Shown: positions 26,656-36,719, numbered from the stretch's first letter. The stretch is DNA of 64,000 nucleotides from Winogradskyella sp. (GCF_013213835.1 NZ_JABSSU010000003.1:567841-631840); one strand, 5' to 3'. Notes: generated by a model not told the origin, from the letters alone. Made by a program: numbers and translations.

Positions 26656-27479
26656 TGGCAAAGAAAAATGTAGACGAAATGTCATTTTTAGACCATCTTG
26701 AAGATTTAAGATGGCACTTAATTAGAGCAACTTTAGGCATTGTTATTGCTGCTTCAATCGCAGGTTTCTTTTATAAGTTCATATTCAATGTCATTATTTT
26801 CGGGCCAACCGAGATGAGTTTCCCAACGTATAAGTGGCTTTGTAAAATGTCAGAACTGATAGGAATGAATGACACCACCTTTTGTGCCGATGAACTGCCG
26901 TTTATTATTCAGAATAGGACAGTTGCTGGTCAATTTTCAGCGCACATTTGGACATCTATTTATGCTGGCTTCATCATTGCATTTCCTTATGTTTTGTATC
27001 AACTTTGGAGCTTTATTAGCCCAGGATTAAGATCTAACGAAAGAAAGAATTCAAGAGGCTTTTTGATTGTTGCTTCATTCTTATTTTTCCTCGGTGTATT
27101 ATTTGGTTATTATATAGTTACACCATTGTCTTTAAACTTCCTCGCAAATTATCAAGTAGCCGATAAAATATCTAACGAATTTGATATTAGCTCTGTAATT
27201 GCTTTGGTAAGATCATCATCGCTTGCTTCAGGATTTGTATTTGAGCTGCCAATAATCATTTATTTTTTAACTAAAGTTGGACTTGTTACTCCGCAATTTT
27301 TAAGAAAATACAGAAAATATGCACTAGTTATTGTATTAATTCTGTCGGCAATAATTACACCTCCAGATATTGCGAGTCAAGTGATAGTTGCTATTCCAAT
27401 ATTAATATTATATCAAGTAAGTATATACATATCTGCTATTGTTGTACGAAATCAAAAAAGAAAAAGAAAAAATGTCTGA
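26655..27479 (+). CDS. tatC: Sec-independent (Tat) protein translocase subunit TatC
   Basis: The 274-residue protein has six TM helices and the family hallmarks: N-terminal MSFLDHLEDLRWHLIRA, FISPGLRSNERK in the first cytosolic loop, and a C-terminal PDIASQVIVAIPILILYQVSI. TatC is the receptor for twin-arginine signal peptides in the inner membrane. It is translationally coupled to kdsD and overlaps the next gene by 8 nt. Confidence 0.93.
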   Translation: MAKKNVDEMSFLDHLEDLRWHLIRATLGIVIAASIAGFFYKFIFNVIIFGPTEMSFPTYKWLCKMSELIGMNDTTFCADELPFIIQNRTVAGQFSAHIWTSIYAGFIIAFPYVLYQLWSFISPGLRSNERKNSRGFLIVASFLFFLGVLFGYYIVTPLSLNFLANYQVADKISNEFDISSVIALVRSSSLASGFVFELPIIIYFLTKVGLVTPQFLRKYRKYALVIVLILSAIITPPDIASQVIVAIPILILYQVSIYISAIVVRNQKRKRKNV

Positions 27480-27819
27480 TCCAGTAAAAGAATTTAATGA
27501 GTACCGCACTAAAATGAATGATAAAATTTTAGCGGACAATAATAAAATAGTTAAACGCATCTTTAACCTAGATACCAATGCATTTGCTGAAGGTGCTTTA
27601 GATAAAAAAACTAAAGAACTTTTAGGGTTAGTAGCCTCTACTGTATTACGATGTGATGATTGTGTAAAATACCATTTAGAATCTTCTCATAAAGAAGGTG
27701 TTACAAAAGCTGAAGTCAGTGAAGCACTTGGTATTGCTACCCTTATTGGTGGTACTATTGTTATACCTCACCTAAGAAGAGCCCACGAATATTGGGAGGC
27801 AATTGAAAACCAAGGTTAA
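27472..27819 (+). CDS. AhpD-like / carboxymuconolactone decarboxylase family protein
   Basis: From ATG 27472 the protein has 115 residues. The longer TTG frame to 27439 only repeats the TatC tail region, so the ATG is preferred. It carries the AhpD redox motif CDDCVKYH (Cys61, Cys64, His68) within an all-helical fold. Family members act as alkylhydroperoxidase-type thiol reductases or lactone decarboxylases; the CxxC favours a redox role. It overlaps tatC by 8 nt and is co-transcribed. Confidence 0.85.
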   Translation: MSDPVKEFNEYRTKMNDKILADNNKIVKRIFNLDTNAFAEGALDKKTKELLGLVASTVLRCDDCVKYHLESSHKEGVTKAEVSEALGIATLIGGTIVIPHLRRAHEYWEAIENQG

Positions 27820-27891
27820 ACTTTTTATAAAAGAAAGCTAAATCTATCTAATAGATATGATTTTGCTATTTTTAGCGTTACAAACGATACT

Positions 27892-28632
27892 ATGAAGCTA
27901 CGCGCAGAAAATTTAATGAAGTCATACAGCGGCCGAAAGGTTGTAAAGGATGTATCACTAGAAGTTAATCAAGGGGAAATTGTAGGTTTACTTGGTCCTA
28001 ATGGTGCCGGAAAAACGACATCTTTCTATATGATTGTTGGTATTATAAAACCTAATGGTGGAAACATTTATTTAGATAATACAAACATTACCAAGTTCCC
28101 GATGTATAAGCGCGCACAAAATGGTATTGGTTACTTAGCACAAGAGGCTTCTGTTTTTAGAAAATTAAGCATCGAGGATAATATTCTTAGTGTTTTGCAA
28201 CTTACCCAATTGAGTAAAAAAGAACAGCACGAAAAAATGGAATCTCTGATAGAAGAATTTGGTCTTGGTCATATAAGAACAAATAGAGGAGATCTACTTT
28301 CTGGTGGTGAGCGCCGAAGAACAGAGATTGCGCGAGCTTTAGCCACGGATCCTAATTTTATCCTATTAGATGAACCATTTGCTGGTGTAGATCCTGTGGC
28401 CGTTGAGGACATTCAGCGTATTGTAGCTAAGTTAACTAAAAAAAATATTGGAATTCTCATCACAGATCATAACGTACAAGAAACACTCGCTATTACAGAC
28501 AGAACATATCTAATGTTTGAAGGAGGAATTCTTAAAGCAGGTAAGCCTGAAGAATTAGCAAGCGATGAAATGGTACGTAAGGTATACCTAGGTCAAAACT
28601 TTGAGCTCAGAAAGAAAAAGCTAGAATTTTAA
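27892..28632 (+). CDS. lptB: LPS export ABC transporter ATP-binding protein
   Basis: A 246-residue ABC ATPase with Walker [10 protein letters not shown] (35-43), Q-loop in [10 protein letters not shown], signature LSGGERRR, Walker [14 protein letters not shown] and a C-terminal [11 protein letters not shown], the arrangement typical of LptB. With LptFG, encoded elsewhere, it powers extraction of LPS from the inner membrane. KdsD, encoded two genes upstream, makes the KDO precursor for the same molecule. The gene overlaps the convergent small membrane-protein gene by 4 nt. Confidence 0.92.
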   Translation: MKLRAENLMKSYSGRKVVKDVSLEVNQGEIVGLLGPNGAGKTTSFYMIVGIIKPNGGNIYLDNTNITKFPMYKRAQNGIGYLAQEASVFRKLSIEDNILSVLQLTQLSKKEQHEKMESLIEEFGLGHIRTNRGDLLSGGERRRTEIARALATDPNFILLDEPFAGVDPVAVEDIQRIVAKLTKKNIGILITDHNVQETLAITDRTYLMFEGGILKAGKPEELASDEMVRKVYLGQNFELRKKKLEF

Positions 28633-28937
28633 AACGAGTCTTGTTTTTTTAATCTTTTAAAAACTCTTTTTACACCATAAACAATTACGGTTTGAATCAT
28701 CAAATTTAGACCACCATAGATCGCCGTAATTAAAACACCTTCACCAGTATAAAAAGGAAGATTTTTATTAACTAAACTTAATGGAATACTGATAATTGCA
28801 ATTAAAGTTGAAGTAATATCGGATATACCTGAATCACCCAGAAACAATTCCGCAGCAACAATTGCAGCATGTATTATTAATAATTGAAAAAAGATTTTAA
28901 AAAACTCTTTTAGCTTTCTTTTAGTTCTTCTTCTCAT
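28629..28937 (-). CDS. Small integral membrane protein of unknown function
   Basis: The 102-residue protein starts with a very basic segment (RRRTKRKLK) and has two or three hydrophobic helices (about 11-28, 42-58, 66-88). It ends with another basic stretch (KRVFKRLKK), a topology that places both ends in the cytosol if there are two spans. I do not recognise the family. It follows the TerC gene by 12 bp on the same strand and its last 4 nt overlap the end of lptB. Confidence 0.7.
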   Translation of the reverse strand: MRRRTKRKLKEFFKIFFQLLIIHAAIVAAELFLGDSGISDITSTLIAIISIPLSLVNKNLPFYTGEGVLITAIYGGLNLMIQTVIVYGVKRVFKRLKKQDSF

Positions 28938-28949
28938 GGCTATATGTTT

Positions 28950-29768
28950 TTAAAGGCTCGCACCGTTAATCTCTTCTTCTTTAATCAATTTTTTCTGATA
29001 TCGTCCTTGTACAATATCTACTATTACTAAGACAGCAATAACGAAATAAAAGGTTGTTTTGCTCATAGGAGTAATTTCATTACCAAAAATCCTTAAATGT
29101 GCTAAATGTCCACCTTCTGTCACCAACATTATTCCAACAATAAATAAAATAAATAGACCAAGTACTTCATACATTCTATTTTTAGCTAGAAACACTGAAA
29201 TTCTATCAGCTAGCAGTAACATTAATAATCCGCTAATTACAATTGCAATTGCCATAACAATAAATGCGGTCGTTTCATTTTCTATATCACTTGTGAGTCC
29301 TATCGCGGCTAAAATAGAATCAAATGAAAAGACTAAATTCATTATCACAATACTAAATATAGCTGCATTTGCAGTTTTGCTTCTACTAGATTTCTCATCG
29401 GATTCAACATCAACTTCTAAATCCTTAGTAGAAATCATGTGCCAAATTTCTTTTAAGGCTGTGTAAATTATAAAACCACCACCGAGTAATACAATTATAC
29501 TGTGACCATTAAACGCAAAGTCAAGCACATCATCAATATGACCAGTTAGAAAAGAAAATGGTTCTTGAAAAAAATCAATCAATGAAACTAGAAGAAATAA
29601 CAATACAATTCTTAATCCTATAGCAATAAAAATACCCATTTTACGCACACGCTTACGCTCATTTTCAGGTGCTTTTTTAGACTCTAATGAAATGTATAAC
29701 AAGTTGTCAAAACCCAGCACTGCCTGTAACATCACAAGCATAATTAAGGTAAAAATAGCTTCAGCCAT
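28950..29768 (-). CDS. TerC-family integral membrane protein
   Basis: A 272-residue protein with about seven to eight TM helices. The family signature GFDNLLYISL (about 19-28) and a second conserved acidic motif, NLVFSFDSILAAIGLT, are both present. TerC proteins are linked to metal (notably Mn2+) export or metallation of secreted proteins, and to tellurium resistance in some contexts. No other ter genes are in view, so a metal-homeostasis role is preferred. It sits between the phosphatidyltransferase gene and the 102-residue gene. Confidence 0.88.
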   Translation of the reverse strand: MAEAIFTLIMLVMLQAVLGFDNLLYISLESKKAPENERKRVRKMGIFIAIGLRIVLLFLLVSLIDFFQEPFSFLTGHIDDVLDFAFNGHSIIVLLGGGFIIYTALKEIWHMISTKDLEVDVESDEKSSRSKTANAAIFSIVIMNLVFSFDSILAAIGLTSDIENETTAFIVMAIAIVISGLLMLLLADRISVFLAKNRMYEVLGLFILFIVGIMLVTEGGHLAHLRIFGNEITPMSKTTFYFVIAVLVIVDIVQGRYQKKLIKEEEINGASL

Positions 29769-29786
29769 AGCTTATAATTTGGTGAT

Positions 29787-30545
29787 TTAGTTGATGTTTT
29801 TTCTATCTAGAATTGATAATATGATATATAAAGTCATGATAAGAGGAATCGCTGCAAATTGAAAAACAATTAATGTCACAATGCTTAATAGCATAAATAG
29901 ATATCTCACCGCATTGTTTTTAAAACCCCAATCTTTAAATTTTAACGCAAATAATTTGATGTTAGAATTCAGTAAGTAGCAACTCAATAATGTCAATGCA
30001 ATTAGAAACCATTTATTAATAATAATGGTATTCATCAAATCACTATTCTGGTACTCTAAAATTAATGGCAATGATATAATTAACAGCGTATTTGCAGGAA
30101 CTGGTAACCCTTTAAAATAAGTTTGTTGATCTTCATCTAAATTGAACTTAGCTAATCTTAAAGCAGAAGCTAAAGGAATTAAAAGTCCAATTAAAGGTAC
30201 AACTGATAATTTAAATCCTTGCCAATGAAAAACAGAATTCCAAGTATCTGAATAATCATTATACTTTGGTGCATCTACTGTGAGTGACAACAATTGAAAC
30301 ATTATAATGCCTGGCACTACTCCACTAGTAACCAAATCGGCCAACGAATCTAATTGAATTCCTAATGGACTTTGTACATTTAGTTTCCTAGCTAAAAGAC
30401 CATCAAAAAAATCGAAGAATATACCTAAAAAAACAAAGAAAGCAGCAACAATGAAATTGTTATGAACAGCAAAAACAACTGCAATACAACCTGAAAATAA
30501 ATTCAGTAAAGTAACAACATTAGGGATATGTCGTTTAATGCTCAT
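29787..30545 (-). CDS. pssA: CDP-alcohol phosphatidyltransferase, probably phosphatidylserine synthase
   Basis: The 252-residue membrane protein has the CDP-alcohol phosphotransferase motif D-G-x2-A-R-x8-G-x3-D-x3-D, visible as FDGLLARKLNVQSPLGIQLD followed by SLADL. It begins with IPNVVTLLNLFSGCIAVVFA, typical of CDP-diacylglycerol-serine O-phosphatidyltransferase. It would make phosphatidylserine, the precursor of phosphatidylethanolamine. The alternative, a phosphatidylglycerophosphate synthase, is less likely on this N-terminus. First gene of the minus-strand trio with TerC. Confidence 0.85.
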   Translation of the reverse strand: MSIKRHIPNVVTLLNLFSGCIAVVFAVHNNFIVAAFFVFLGIFFDFFDGLLARKLNVQSPLGIQLDSLADLVTSGVVPGIIMFQLLSLTVDAPKYNDYSDTWNSVFHWQGFKLSVVPLIGLLIPLASALRLAKFNLDEDQQTYFKGLPVPANTLLIISLPLILEYQNSDLMNTIIINKWFLIALTLLSCYLLNSNIKLFALKFKDWGFKNNAVRYLFMLLSIVTLIVFQFAAIPLIMTLYIILSILDRKNIN

Positions 30546-30690
30546 GATTAGTTAGTTTCCGTAAAAATAATAAAGTATTTGAGTTACACTTAAAATAATT
30601 GTTCAAATACCTTGAAATAGGACAATAATAAGGACATTTCTAAGTTAAGTATAAAAAAAATATTGTGCATCTTTGTAAAAAAATTTGCTA

Positions 30691-31761
30691 TTGAAAAATT
30701 ACCTTGTAGTCTTATTATTTCTTGCTACAATTATATCTAGCGCTCAAACAACAAGAAAATATTCAAACGAATTTATGAATATTGGTGTTGATGCGGCTGC
30801 CTTAGGTATGAGTAATGCTGTAGTGTCTCACACCAATGATGTAAATTCAGGTTATTGGAATCCTGCAGGATTAATTCATCTTGAGGATAAACAACTTGCC
30901 TTAATGCATTCTAGTTACTTCGCTAACATTGCTAATTATAACTACATTGCTTTTGGTATGCCAATCGATAAAAAAAGTGCTGTAGGTATATCTATTATAA
31001 GATTTGGAGTTGATGACATTTTAGACACCACTCAACTTATTGACGACCAAGGAAACATCAATTACGATCGTATAAGCACGTTTTCTACCGCTGATTATGG
31101 ACTCACATTTTCATATGCTAGAGATTTGCCTTTAGATGGTCTGACTTTTGGCGTAAACGCTAAAGTGATAAGACGTCTTATAGGAGATTTTGCATCGTCG
31201 TGGGGATTTGGCTTAGATGCTGGTATTCAGTTTGAAAATAAAGACGACTGGAAGTTTGGTATTATGGCAAGAGATATCACCACTACATACAATGCTTGGT
31301 CTATTAACGAAGATAAATTTGAACAAATAAGTGGTGCCGTAGATGGTCAAAATCAAGAGCTTCCTGAAACTACTGAAATCACTATACCAAAGTTAGAAAT
31401 TGGTATGTCGAAAAGGTGGATTTTTAACTACGACTATTCTTTATTAGCGGCTGCTAACCTAAATGTTAGGTTCGAACAAAATAACGATATTATTTCTACC
31501 TCTTTTGCAAGTATAAATCCTGCAGTAGGATTTGAATTTGGCTATACAGATCTTGTCTTTTTAAGAGGTGGGCTTGGTAATTTTCAGAATGAATTACAAA
31601 TAGATAATTCTGAAAATATCACTTTTCAGCCAAACTTTGGTGTTGGTTTTAAATACAAAGGAGTTCAAATAGATTATGCGTTTACGGATATTGGTGATCA
31701 GAGTGCAGCACTTTACTCTAATGTATTTTCACTAAAAGTAGATTTTAGTATTTTTAGATAA
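30691..31761 (+). CDS. PorV/PorQ-family outer-membrane beta-barrel protein
   Basis: From TTG 30691 the protein has 356 residues; an alternative TTG two codons upstream exists. A signal peptide (MKNYLVVLLFLATIISSAQ) is followed by a mature start matching the PorV/PorQ group: FMNIGVDAAALGMSNA, then YWNPAGLIHL. The remainder is beta-barrel sequence ending KVDFSIF with a terminal Phe. Members include PorV of the type IX secretion system, but paralogues of unknown role are numerous, so a T9SS function is not claimed. CATCTTTG (30668-30675), one mismatch from TAnnTTTG, may be its -7 element. Confidence 0.82.
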   Translation: MKNYLVVLLFLATIISSAQTTRKYSNEFMNIGVDAAALGMSNAVVSHTNDVNSGYWNPAGLIHLEDKQLALMHSSYFANIANYNYIAFGMPIDKKSAVGISIIRFGVDDILDTTQLIDDQGNINYDRISTFSTADYGLTFSYARDLPLDGLTFGVNAKVIRRLIGDFASSWGFGLDAGIQFENKDDWKFGIMARDITTTYNAWSINEDKFEQISGAVDGQNQELPETTEITIPKLEIGMSKRWIFNYDYSLLAAANLNVRFEQNNDIISTSFASINPAVGFEFGYTDLVFLRGGLGNFQNELQIDNSENITFQPNFGVGFKYKGVQIDYAFTDIGDQSAALYSNVFSLKVDFSIFR

Positions 31762-31770
31762 TTCTAAAAT

Positions 31771-32940
31771 ATGAAACTTAACGTATCACTTCTTATTGCT
31801 TTCTTTACTGTGTGCATGGTAAAGGCGCAAAGTATAACTTTATCAGAACAAGCAGAAATCTCTGTTTTAACTTTTGGCCCTGGCACATCTCTTAACGATG
31901 CCTTTGGCCATAACGCCTTTAGAATTAAAGATCGTACTAACAGAATTGATTTTGTTTATGGTTATGGTCAATATGATTTTGACGCACCTAACTTTTATCT
32001 GAAATTTGCAAGAGGAAAACTCAACTATCTCATAAGCAAACATAAGTACCCTAACATTTATTATCATTATTCTAGTTATGATAGAACTATTGAAGAACAA
32101 GTTCTAAACCTATCAGTTACAGAAAAACAAAAACTATTTAATTATTTAGAGCATAACTACAGACCTGAAAACCGCGGTTACTTATACGATTTCTTTTTTG
32201 ACAACTGCGCAACAAGAATCAGAGATGTAGTTCAAATAAACTCAGATAATAAAGTAAATTATAACTTTGACAATAGCACTCAAGGTAAAACCTTTAGAGA
32301 CTTAATTTATGAGCATGTAGATAAAAACACTTGGGGAAGCTTTGGTATTGATATTGCGCTTGGCTCTGTTATTGACAAGGAAGCAACACTATATGAGTAC
32401 ATGTTTTTACCAAAGTATATTTCTAGTTCATTTGAAAATGCAGATTTCAACAACTCAGAAAAATTAGTAAAAAGTTCTGCCATATTATATCAGAGCCGAA
32501 GCACCGACAAAAGCCCTAATTTTTTGTTTAGTCCAATTTTGATATTGGGGTTATTTTCAGTTTTAATCATTTATATCACTTACAGAGATTTCAAAAAGAA
32601 ACAAAGAAGTAAATGGTTAGATATAATAATATTTAGTTTAACTGGACTTGTTGGACTTGTACTTGTATTATTATGGTTTGCAACAGATCATACAGCGACC
32701 GCGTACAACTATAATTTGTTATGGGCTTTTCCTTTTAATTTAATTTTACTAACCCAGGTCTTCAAACCTAAAGCAAAAAAATGGGTTAAACCATATCTAA
32801 AGTTTTTAATAATCATGTTGTGTTTAATGACCATGCATTGGATTCTTGGTGTACAAGTTTTTGCAATTACCCTTATACCGGTTTTATTGGCTTTAGTAGT
32901 GAGGTACGTTTACCTGATTTCTACATTTGAAAAAAGCTAA
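31771..32940 (+). CDS. DUF4105 / Lnb-type membrane protein
   Basis: The 389-residue protein has a signal peptide (ending VKAQ), a periplasmic DUF4105 domain and, after about residue 250, four to five TM helices. Conserved polar residues AFGHNAF (His about 51) and FFFDNCATRIRD (Cys about 148) resemble a Cys-His catalytic pair. Proteins with this domain were recently identified as lipoprotein N-acyltransferases (Lnb) in Bacteroides. That function here is inference. It follows the PorV-like gene by 9 bp, and converges 3 bp from the polysaccharide locus. Confidence 0.8.
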   Translation: MKLNVSLLIAFFTVCMVKAQSITLSEQAEISVLTFGPGTSLNDAFGHNAFRIKDRTNRIDFVYGYGQYDFDAPNFYLKFARGKLNYLISKHKYPNIYYHYSSYDRTIEEQVLNLSVTEKQKLFNYLEHNYRPENRGYLYDFFFDNCATRIRDVVQINSDNKVNYNFDNSTQGKTFRDLIYEHVDKNTWGSFGIDIALGSVIDKEATLYEYMFLPKYISSSFENADFNNSEKLVKSSAILYQSRSTDKSPNFLFSPILILGLFSVLIIYITYRDFKKKQRSKWLDIIIFSLTGLVGLVLVLLWFATDHTATAYNYNLLWAFPFNLILLTQVFKPKAKKWVKPYLKFLIIMLCLMTMHWILGVQVFAITLIPVLLALVVRYVYLISTFEKS

Positions 32941-32943
32941 TTT

Positions 32944-34338
32944 TTACTGTCCACGATAATACAAGATTGTACTTAAGGTTTTTAAACAGATATTAAAATC
33001 TAGAAAAACACTACGATGCTTAATGTAGTACAAATCGTATTGTAATTTTGTAAGACTATCATCAATTGAAGAACCGTATCTCGTATTAACTTGTGCCCAT
33101 CCTGTTAAACCAGGTTTAATAACATGCCTAGTTTCGTAAAAAGGGATAATTCTGGATAGCTCATTCACAAAAAATGGTCGTTCTGGTCGAGGGCCAATCA
33201 CACTCATCTCACCTTTTAAGACATTATAAAATTGGGGAATTTCATCTAAACGTGTGCGTCTCAAAAAATTGCCAAAAGCAGTTATCCGCTTGTCACCTTT
33301 TGTTGCCCATTTAATACCATCAACTTCGGCATTAACCACCATTGTTCTGAGCTTCACTATTTTAATCTTTTTTCCATTTCTACCAACGCGTTCTTGGGTG
33401 TAGAATAAAGGACCTCTATTTCCTATTAAATTCCCAATTAATATTAATGGAGACACAAGTAAGCCAAAAGTTAAACCAATAACTGCAGAAATAATGTCAA
33501 AAGTCCTGTGAAAAAAAATGTAAAGCTTGTTTTCGGTATAGCGACTAAATGGGAAATACTTATAAAAATCTTTTCCTACAAATTGTACTGGTACACGTTT
33601 TAAAAGCTCTTCATACACCTGTGTGTAATCTCGTATCTTAAATCCTCTTTCCATTAGTAAAATCAAATCATGATAAATCTCAGTTATAATAGATTCCGCA
33701 TTTATATTAGCTACAATAATCTCAGATATTCTTTCTTCTTCAATGACATTAAGGAACTCTTCGGCTTCAAACTCTTTTAAACCTTTAAATTTTATGGCAT
33801 CGTCATCAACCTCTTCGCTATTAATAAAACCTACGATTTTATGATTTGGATCTTTCTTACCAAGCGCTTCAATTAAACTCTCTACATTAGAAACTTCAGC
33901 AACTAGTAATATTCTTTTATAAAATCTTGCAGATTCTATAAGCTGTGTGTATATAATACGCCAAAGCAGCAAGGACACTATTAATGATAGATAGAAAAAT
34001 AAGATTTGGATTCTTTGTTCTGGTAATACTGGTGACAAAAATGGTGTAAACAAATAAAACAACACCACTGTTGAGGTAGTTAGAACAATGTTTCTAAAGG
34101 TTGTATCTAACTTACTTGCTTGTTGTAAATCATACAGCTCAAATACGGTTCCGAAAACGGTAAAATACACAAACAATAAAAGTAAGGGGACAGCATTTTC
34201 TTTGCTTAATATGATATAATCGAAATCTAAGAATAAATTTAAGGCGTAAAGTCCTAAGAAGACCATTAATAAGTCTAAAGACCTTAGAAGTACCTTTCGT
34301 TCAGATACCTCAAAGTGAATACCTTTTTTATGTCGCAT
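32944..34338 (-). CDS. Polyprenyl glycosylphosphotransferase, long form (initiating transferase)
   Basis: A 464-residue protein with four to five N-terminal TM helices (about 20-130), a Rossmann-like middle (ILLVAEVSNVESLIEAL), another TM helix (about 280-300) and the catalytic sugar-transferase domain. Motifs there include RVGRNGKKIKIVKLRTMV, RRTRLDEIPQFYNVLKGEMS, VIGPRPERP and KPGLTGWAQVNTRYG. It would load the first sugar-1-phosphate onto undecaprenyl phosphate. It is the last gene of the minus-strand polysaccharide locus and a second initiating enzyme beside that at 62486. Confidence 0.9.
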   Translation of the reverse strand: MRHKKGIHFEVSERKVLLRSLDLLMVFLGLYALNLFLDFDYIILSKENAVPLLLLFVYFTVFGTVFELYDLQQASKLDTTFRNIVLTTSTVVLFYLFTPFLSPVLPEQRIQILFFYLSLIVSLLLWRIIYTQLIESARFYKRILLVAEVSNVESLIEALGKKDPNHKIVGFINSEEVDDDAIKFKGLKEFEAEEFLNVIEEERISEIIVANINAESIITEIYHDLILLMERGFKIRDYTQVYEELLKRVPVQFVGKDFYKYFPFSRYTENKLYIFFHRTFDIISAVIGLTFGLLVSPLILIGNLIGNRGPLFYTQERVGRNGKKIKIVKLRTMVVNAEVDGIKWATKGDKRITAFGNFLRRTRLDEIPQFYNVLKGEMSVIGPRPERPFFVNELSRIIPFYETRHVIKPGLTGWAQVNTRYGSSIDDSLTKLQYDLYYIKHRSVFLDFNICLKTLSTILYYRGQ

Positions 34339-34392
34339 TAGTAAGGGATGGGTTTGCGTAAATATAAAAAGACTTTAGCTTTTAACTAAATT

Positions 34393-35400
34393 TTATCTTA
34401 GAAGAGATTCCCATTTTGGTTTAACAACATTCCAATCAAAATTTTCTGCTTTTTTTCTCGAATTGTTTATCAGTTTTTCTCGTAGTGACTTATTTTCTTG
34501 AAGTTTTATAATTTCTGAAACCAATTCATTTACAGCATTAGGCGACACAAGTAAAGCTTCTTCATTTTGAGATACTAAAAATGGAATACCACCAACATCT
34601 GTGCTGACAATTGGCAACCCTAAAGCCATCGCTTCTATAATACTAACAGGAGTGTTATCAAAGTTTGTAGTATTAATAAAAACATTATGAGTATGAGACA
34701 ACTCAATCCATTCTTCTTTAGATAGTTTCCCTGTAAAATTAACTTCTACCCCATTTTCCTTGGCATACTTTTTAGTTTCTTGTAATGAGCCATCAACTTC
34801 TGGTCCAACCATAGTTAAAGAAGCTTTGTAACCTTGATTCAATAAACTTTTTAATACTGATACGGCTAGTTTTGGATTATAAATTGAAGAGAATGACCTT
34901 ACCCATAACAATTTAATCTGGTCTATAGAACGATTAGAAAAGGGATATTTTTCAATTTCTATAAAATTAGATATGTATAAAACTTCTTTATAACCAAAGT
35001 CTTCAAATGTAGATTTTAAAAAGTTTGAAGGTGCTACTAATTTGTAGGCATTCTTAAAAACTGAAGCACTCATCTTAGGATTGTTTTTTAAACGCGACTC
35101 TAGATTACCACCATGTAAAATCGGAATATATTTAAGTTCCAAAAACCTACACAACTGACTTATAATGTATGCATAATAAAAATTAAAAGTACTGTAGGTA
35201 TCTATTAACACATAATCTGTATGAGTTATATTTTTAAAAACCAGCCACACCATATCTAATAACCTTAAAACTTTATTAGACTTTTGAGATGCTATCTTAA
35301 TTGAACAAAACTCACCTAACCGTTCACCTAAGGTCTCTATAGTTGTAATGGTTTTACCTGTGCTCGATAAGGCGTTTCCTATGTACAGAACGTTTTTCAT
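34393..35400 (-). CDS. Glycosyltransferase, GT4-like
   Basis: The 335-residue GT-B protein has a C-terminal nucleotide-sugar half containing LLWVRSFSSIYNP, TMVGPEVDG and the donor-binding E-x7-E type motif in SIIEAMALGLPIVSTDVGG. The N-terminal acceptor domain has no membrane span. It adds one sugar in the surface glycan at the cytosolic membrane face; donor and acceptor are unknown. Its first 47 nt overlap the end of the membrane polymerase/ligase gene at 35354, indicating tight coupling. Confidence 0.87.
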   Translation of the reverse strand: MKNVLYIGNALSSTGKTITTIETLGERLGEFCSIKIASQKSNKVLRLLDMVWLVFKNITHTDYVLIDTYSTFNFYYAYIISQLCRFLELKYIPILHGGNLESRLKNNPKMSASVFKNAYKLVAPSNFLKSTFEDFGYKEVLYISNFIEIEKYPFSNRSIDQIKLLWVRSFSSIYNPKLAVSVLKSLLNQGYKASLTMVGPEVDGSLQETKKYAKENGVEVNFTGKLSKEEWIELSHTHNVFINTTNFDNTPVSIIEAMALGLPIVSTDVGGIPFLVSQNEEALLVSPNAVNELVSEIIKLQENKSLREKLINNSRKKAENFDWNVVKPKWESLLR

Positions 35401-36709
35401 AAGTTATATTCAATAAGGCCAAAGCATAAATAAATCCTGGGGCAGCAATACGCATTGCCGAATGGTTAATAGTTGCAAACCAAAAAATTAAAAAGGCATA
35501 AAACAAGATATTTCGAGTATTATTTGCTCTGTAAAAAAGAGGTGCAAAGAATAAAATCACTAAAATAATTACACCTAAAATTCCATGTTCGGATAAAATC
35601 CTACTTAACTCATTATGCGTAGCGACAACCTCACCTGAGTTCTGCAATCTCTGTTCTTTCATCCCACTAGCCCCAACACCTAAAAATGGATTATCTATAA
35701 AACCCTCTAGTTCACCAATAAAAATTTCAACTCTCCCTGCGGAAATATCTTCTTTCTCTCTGCCTTTTGCATCCTGATTTGCATAACGTTTATCAATCAA
35801 CCCACTCGTTTGGCTAGAACTTACAACCCAAGTTGCTACAGAGACTAATAGTAATAATACCAATGAAATACTAACTATTCTTCTATTTCTGTAATTTGAT
35901 TTAAAATAATAAATAGTCAAAAAAGCCAGAATCATTAAAATGGCAGTAAAAATACCACCACGACTAAACGTAATTATACCTCTGTAGCTTATAGCAGCAA
36001 AAATCATAATATTTACGACTTGTACTAGCATACTCTTTGACTTTAGAAAAAAGTTAACACAAAATACAAACATACCAATACCAAGGACTGTTGAAACTTG
36101 GTTTGGGCCAAAACCACCAGAAGCCGCAAAATTAGATTGTGTTCCACTAAAAATATCTTCTAAACGAACCGTGTATAAGAACAGATAGGTTGTAAGACTT
36201 ACTATGGGCAAACCTAAATAGAGTAGAATTGAATTGAGTTGATTTGAATTAATTTTTTTATTATAACAAAAGAGTGCTGAGATCCCTAAGCAAACTGGGC
36301 CACTTAATACGAAAGCAATATTCTTTCTTAAGTTAGAATCTAACCCTATATTGGTTGAAGCCACAACTATAGACGGGATAAGCAAAAACAAATACAATAA
36401 ATAAGGATAAGACCTGTTAGACAGACCGCTAAAAATCATTCCCATAACCATAAATAGTATGACCAAATACTTTGAAGATTCATAAAAAATCCCAGCTTTC
36501 GTCATTCTAAATAAAACCTCAACACCAACAATATAAGCACATGCACTAATTACAGAAATAGTTTTTTCATTAGGTAATGCTTTTATTATGTTGACTAAAA
36601 AATATGCTATAACTCCAAAGAAAAATAGACGTGGAAAAAAACCAACATAGTAAAGCAAAAACCCAAAAACGATGTGCAACGCTATTTTAGTTAGGTAATT
36701 GAATTTCAA
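35354..36709 (-). CDS. O-antigen polymerase/ligase-like membrane protein (Wzy/WaaL type)
   Basis: The 451-residue protein has ten or more TM helices and a large periplasmic loop (about 290-360). That loop contains the Wzy_C/WaaL-type signature GFIDNPFLGVGASGM followed by VATHNELSRILSEHGILG. Such enzymes polymerise Und-PP-linked repeats or ligate glycan to an acceptor. Sequence alone does not separate polymerase from ligase. It is the only such protein in the window and no Wzx flippase gene was recognised. Confidence 0.83.
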   Translation of the reverse strand: MKFNYLTKIALHIVFGFLLYYVGFFPRLFFFGVIAYFLVNIIKALPNEKTISVISACAYIVGVEVLFRMTKAGIFYESSKYLVILFMVMGMIFSGLSNRSYPYLLYLFLLIPSIVVASTNIGLDSNLRKNIAFVLSGPVCLGISALFCYNKKINSNQLNSILLYLGLPIVSLTTYLFLYTVRLEDIFSGTQSNFAASGGFGPNQVSTVLGIGMFVFCVNFFLKSKSMLVQVVNIMIFAAISYRGIITFSRGGIFTAILMILAFLTIYYFKSNYRNRRIVSISLVLLLLVSVATWVVSSSQTSGLIDKRYANQDAKGREKEDISAGRVEIFIGELEGFIDNPFLGVGASGMKEQRLQNSGEVVATHNELSRILSEHGILGVIILVILFFAPLFYRANNTRNILFYAFLIFWFATINHSAMRIAAPGFIYALALLNITYEKRSVHRKRLIEHR

Positions 36710-36719
36710 AATATAACGC

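Noticed and set aside
34339..34392. Weak inverted repeat TTTAG-N7-CTAAA in the minus-strand gap
   Set aside because: The stem is only about five bp, too weak to call a terminator in AT-rich DNA.
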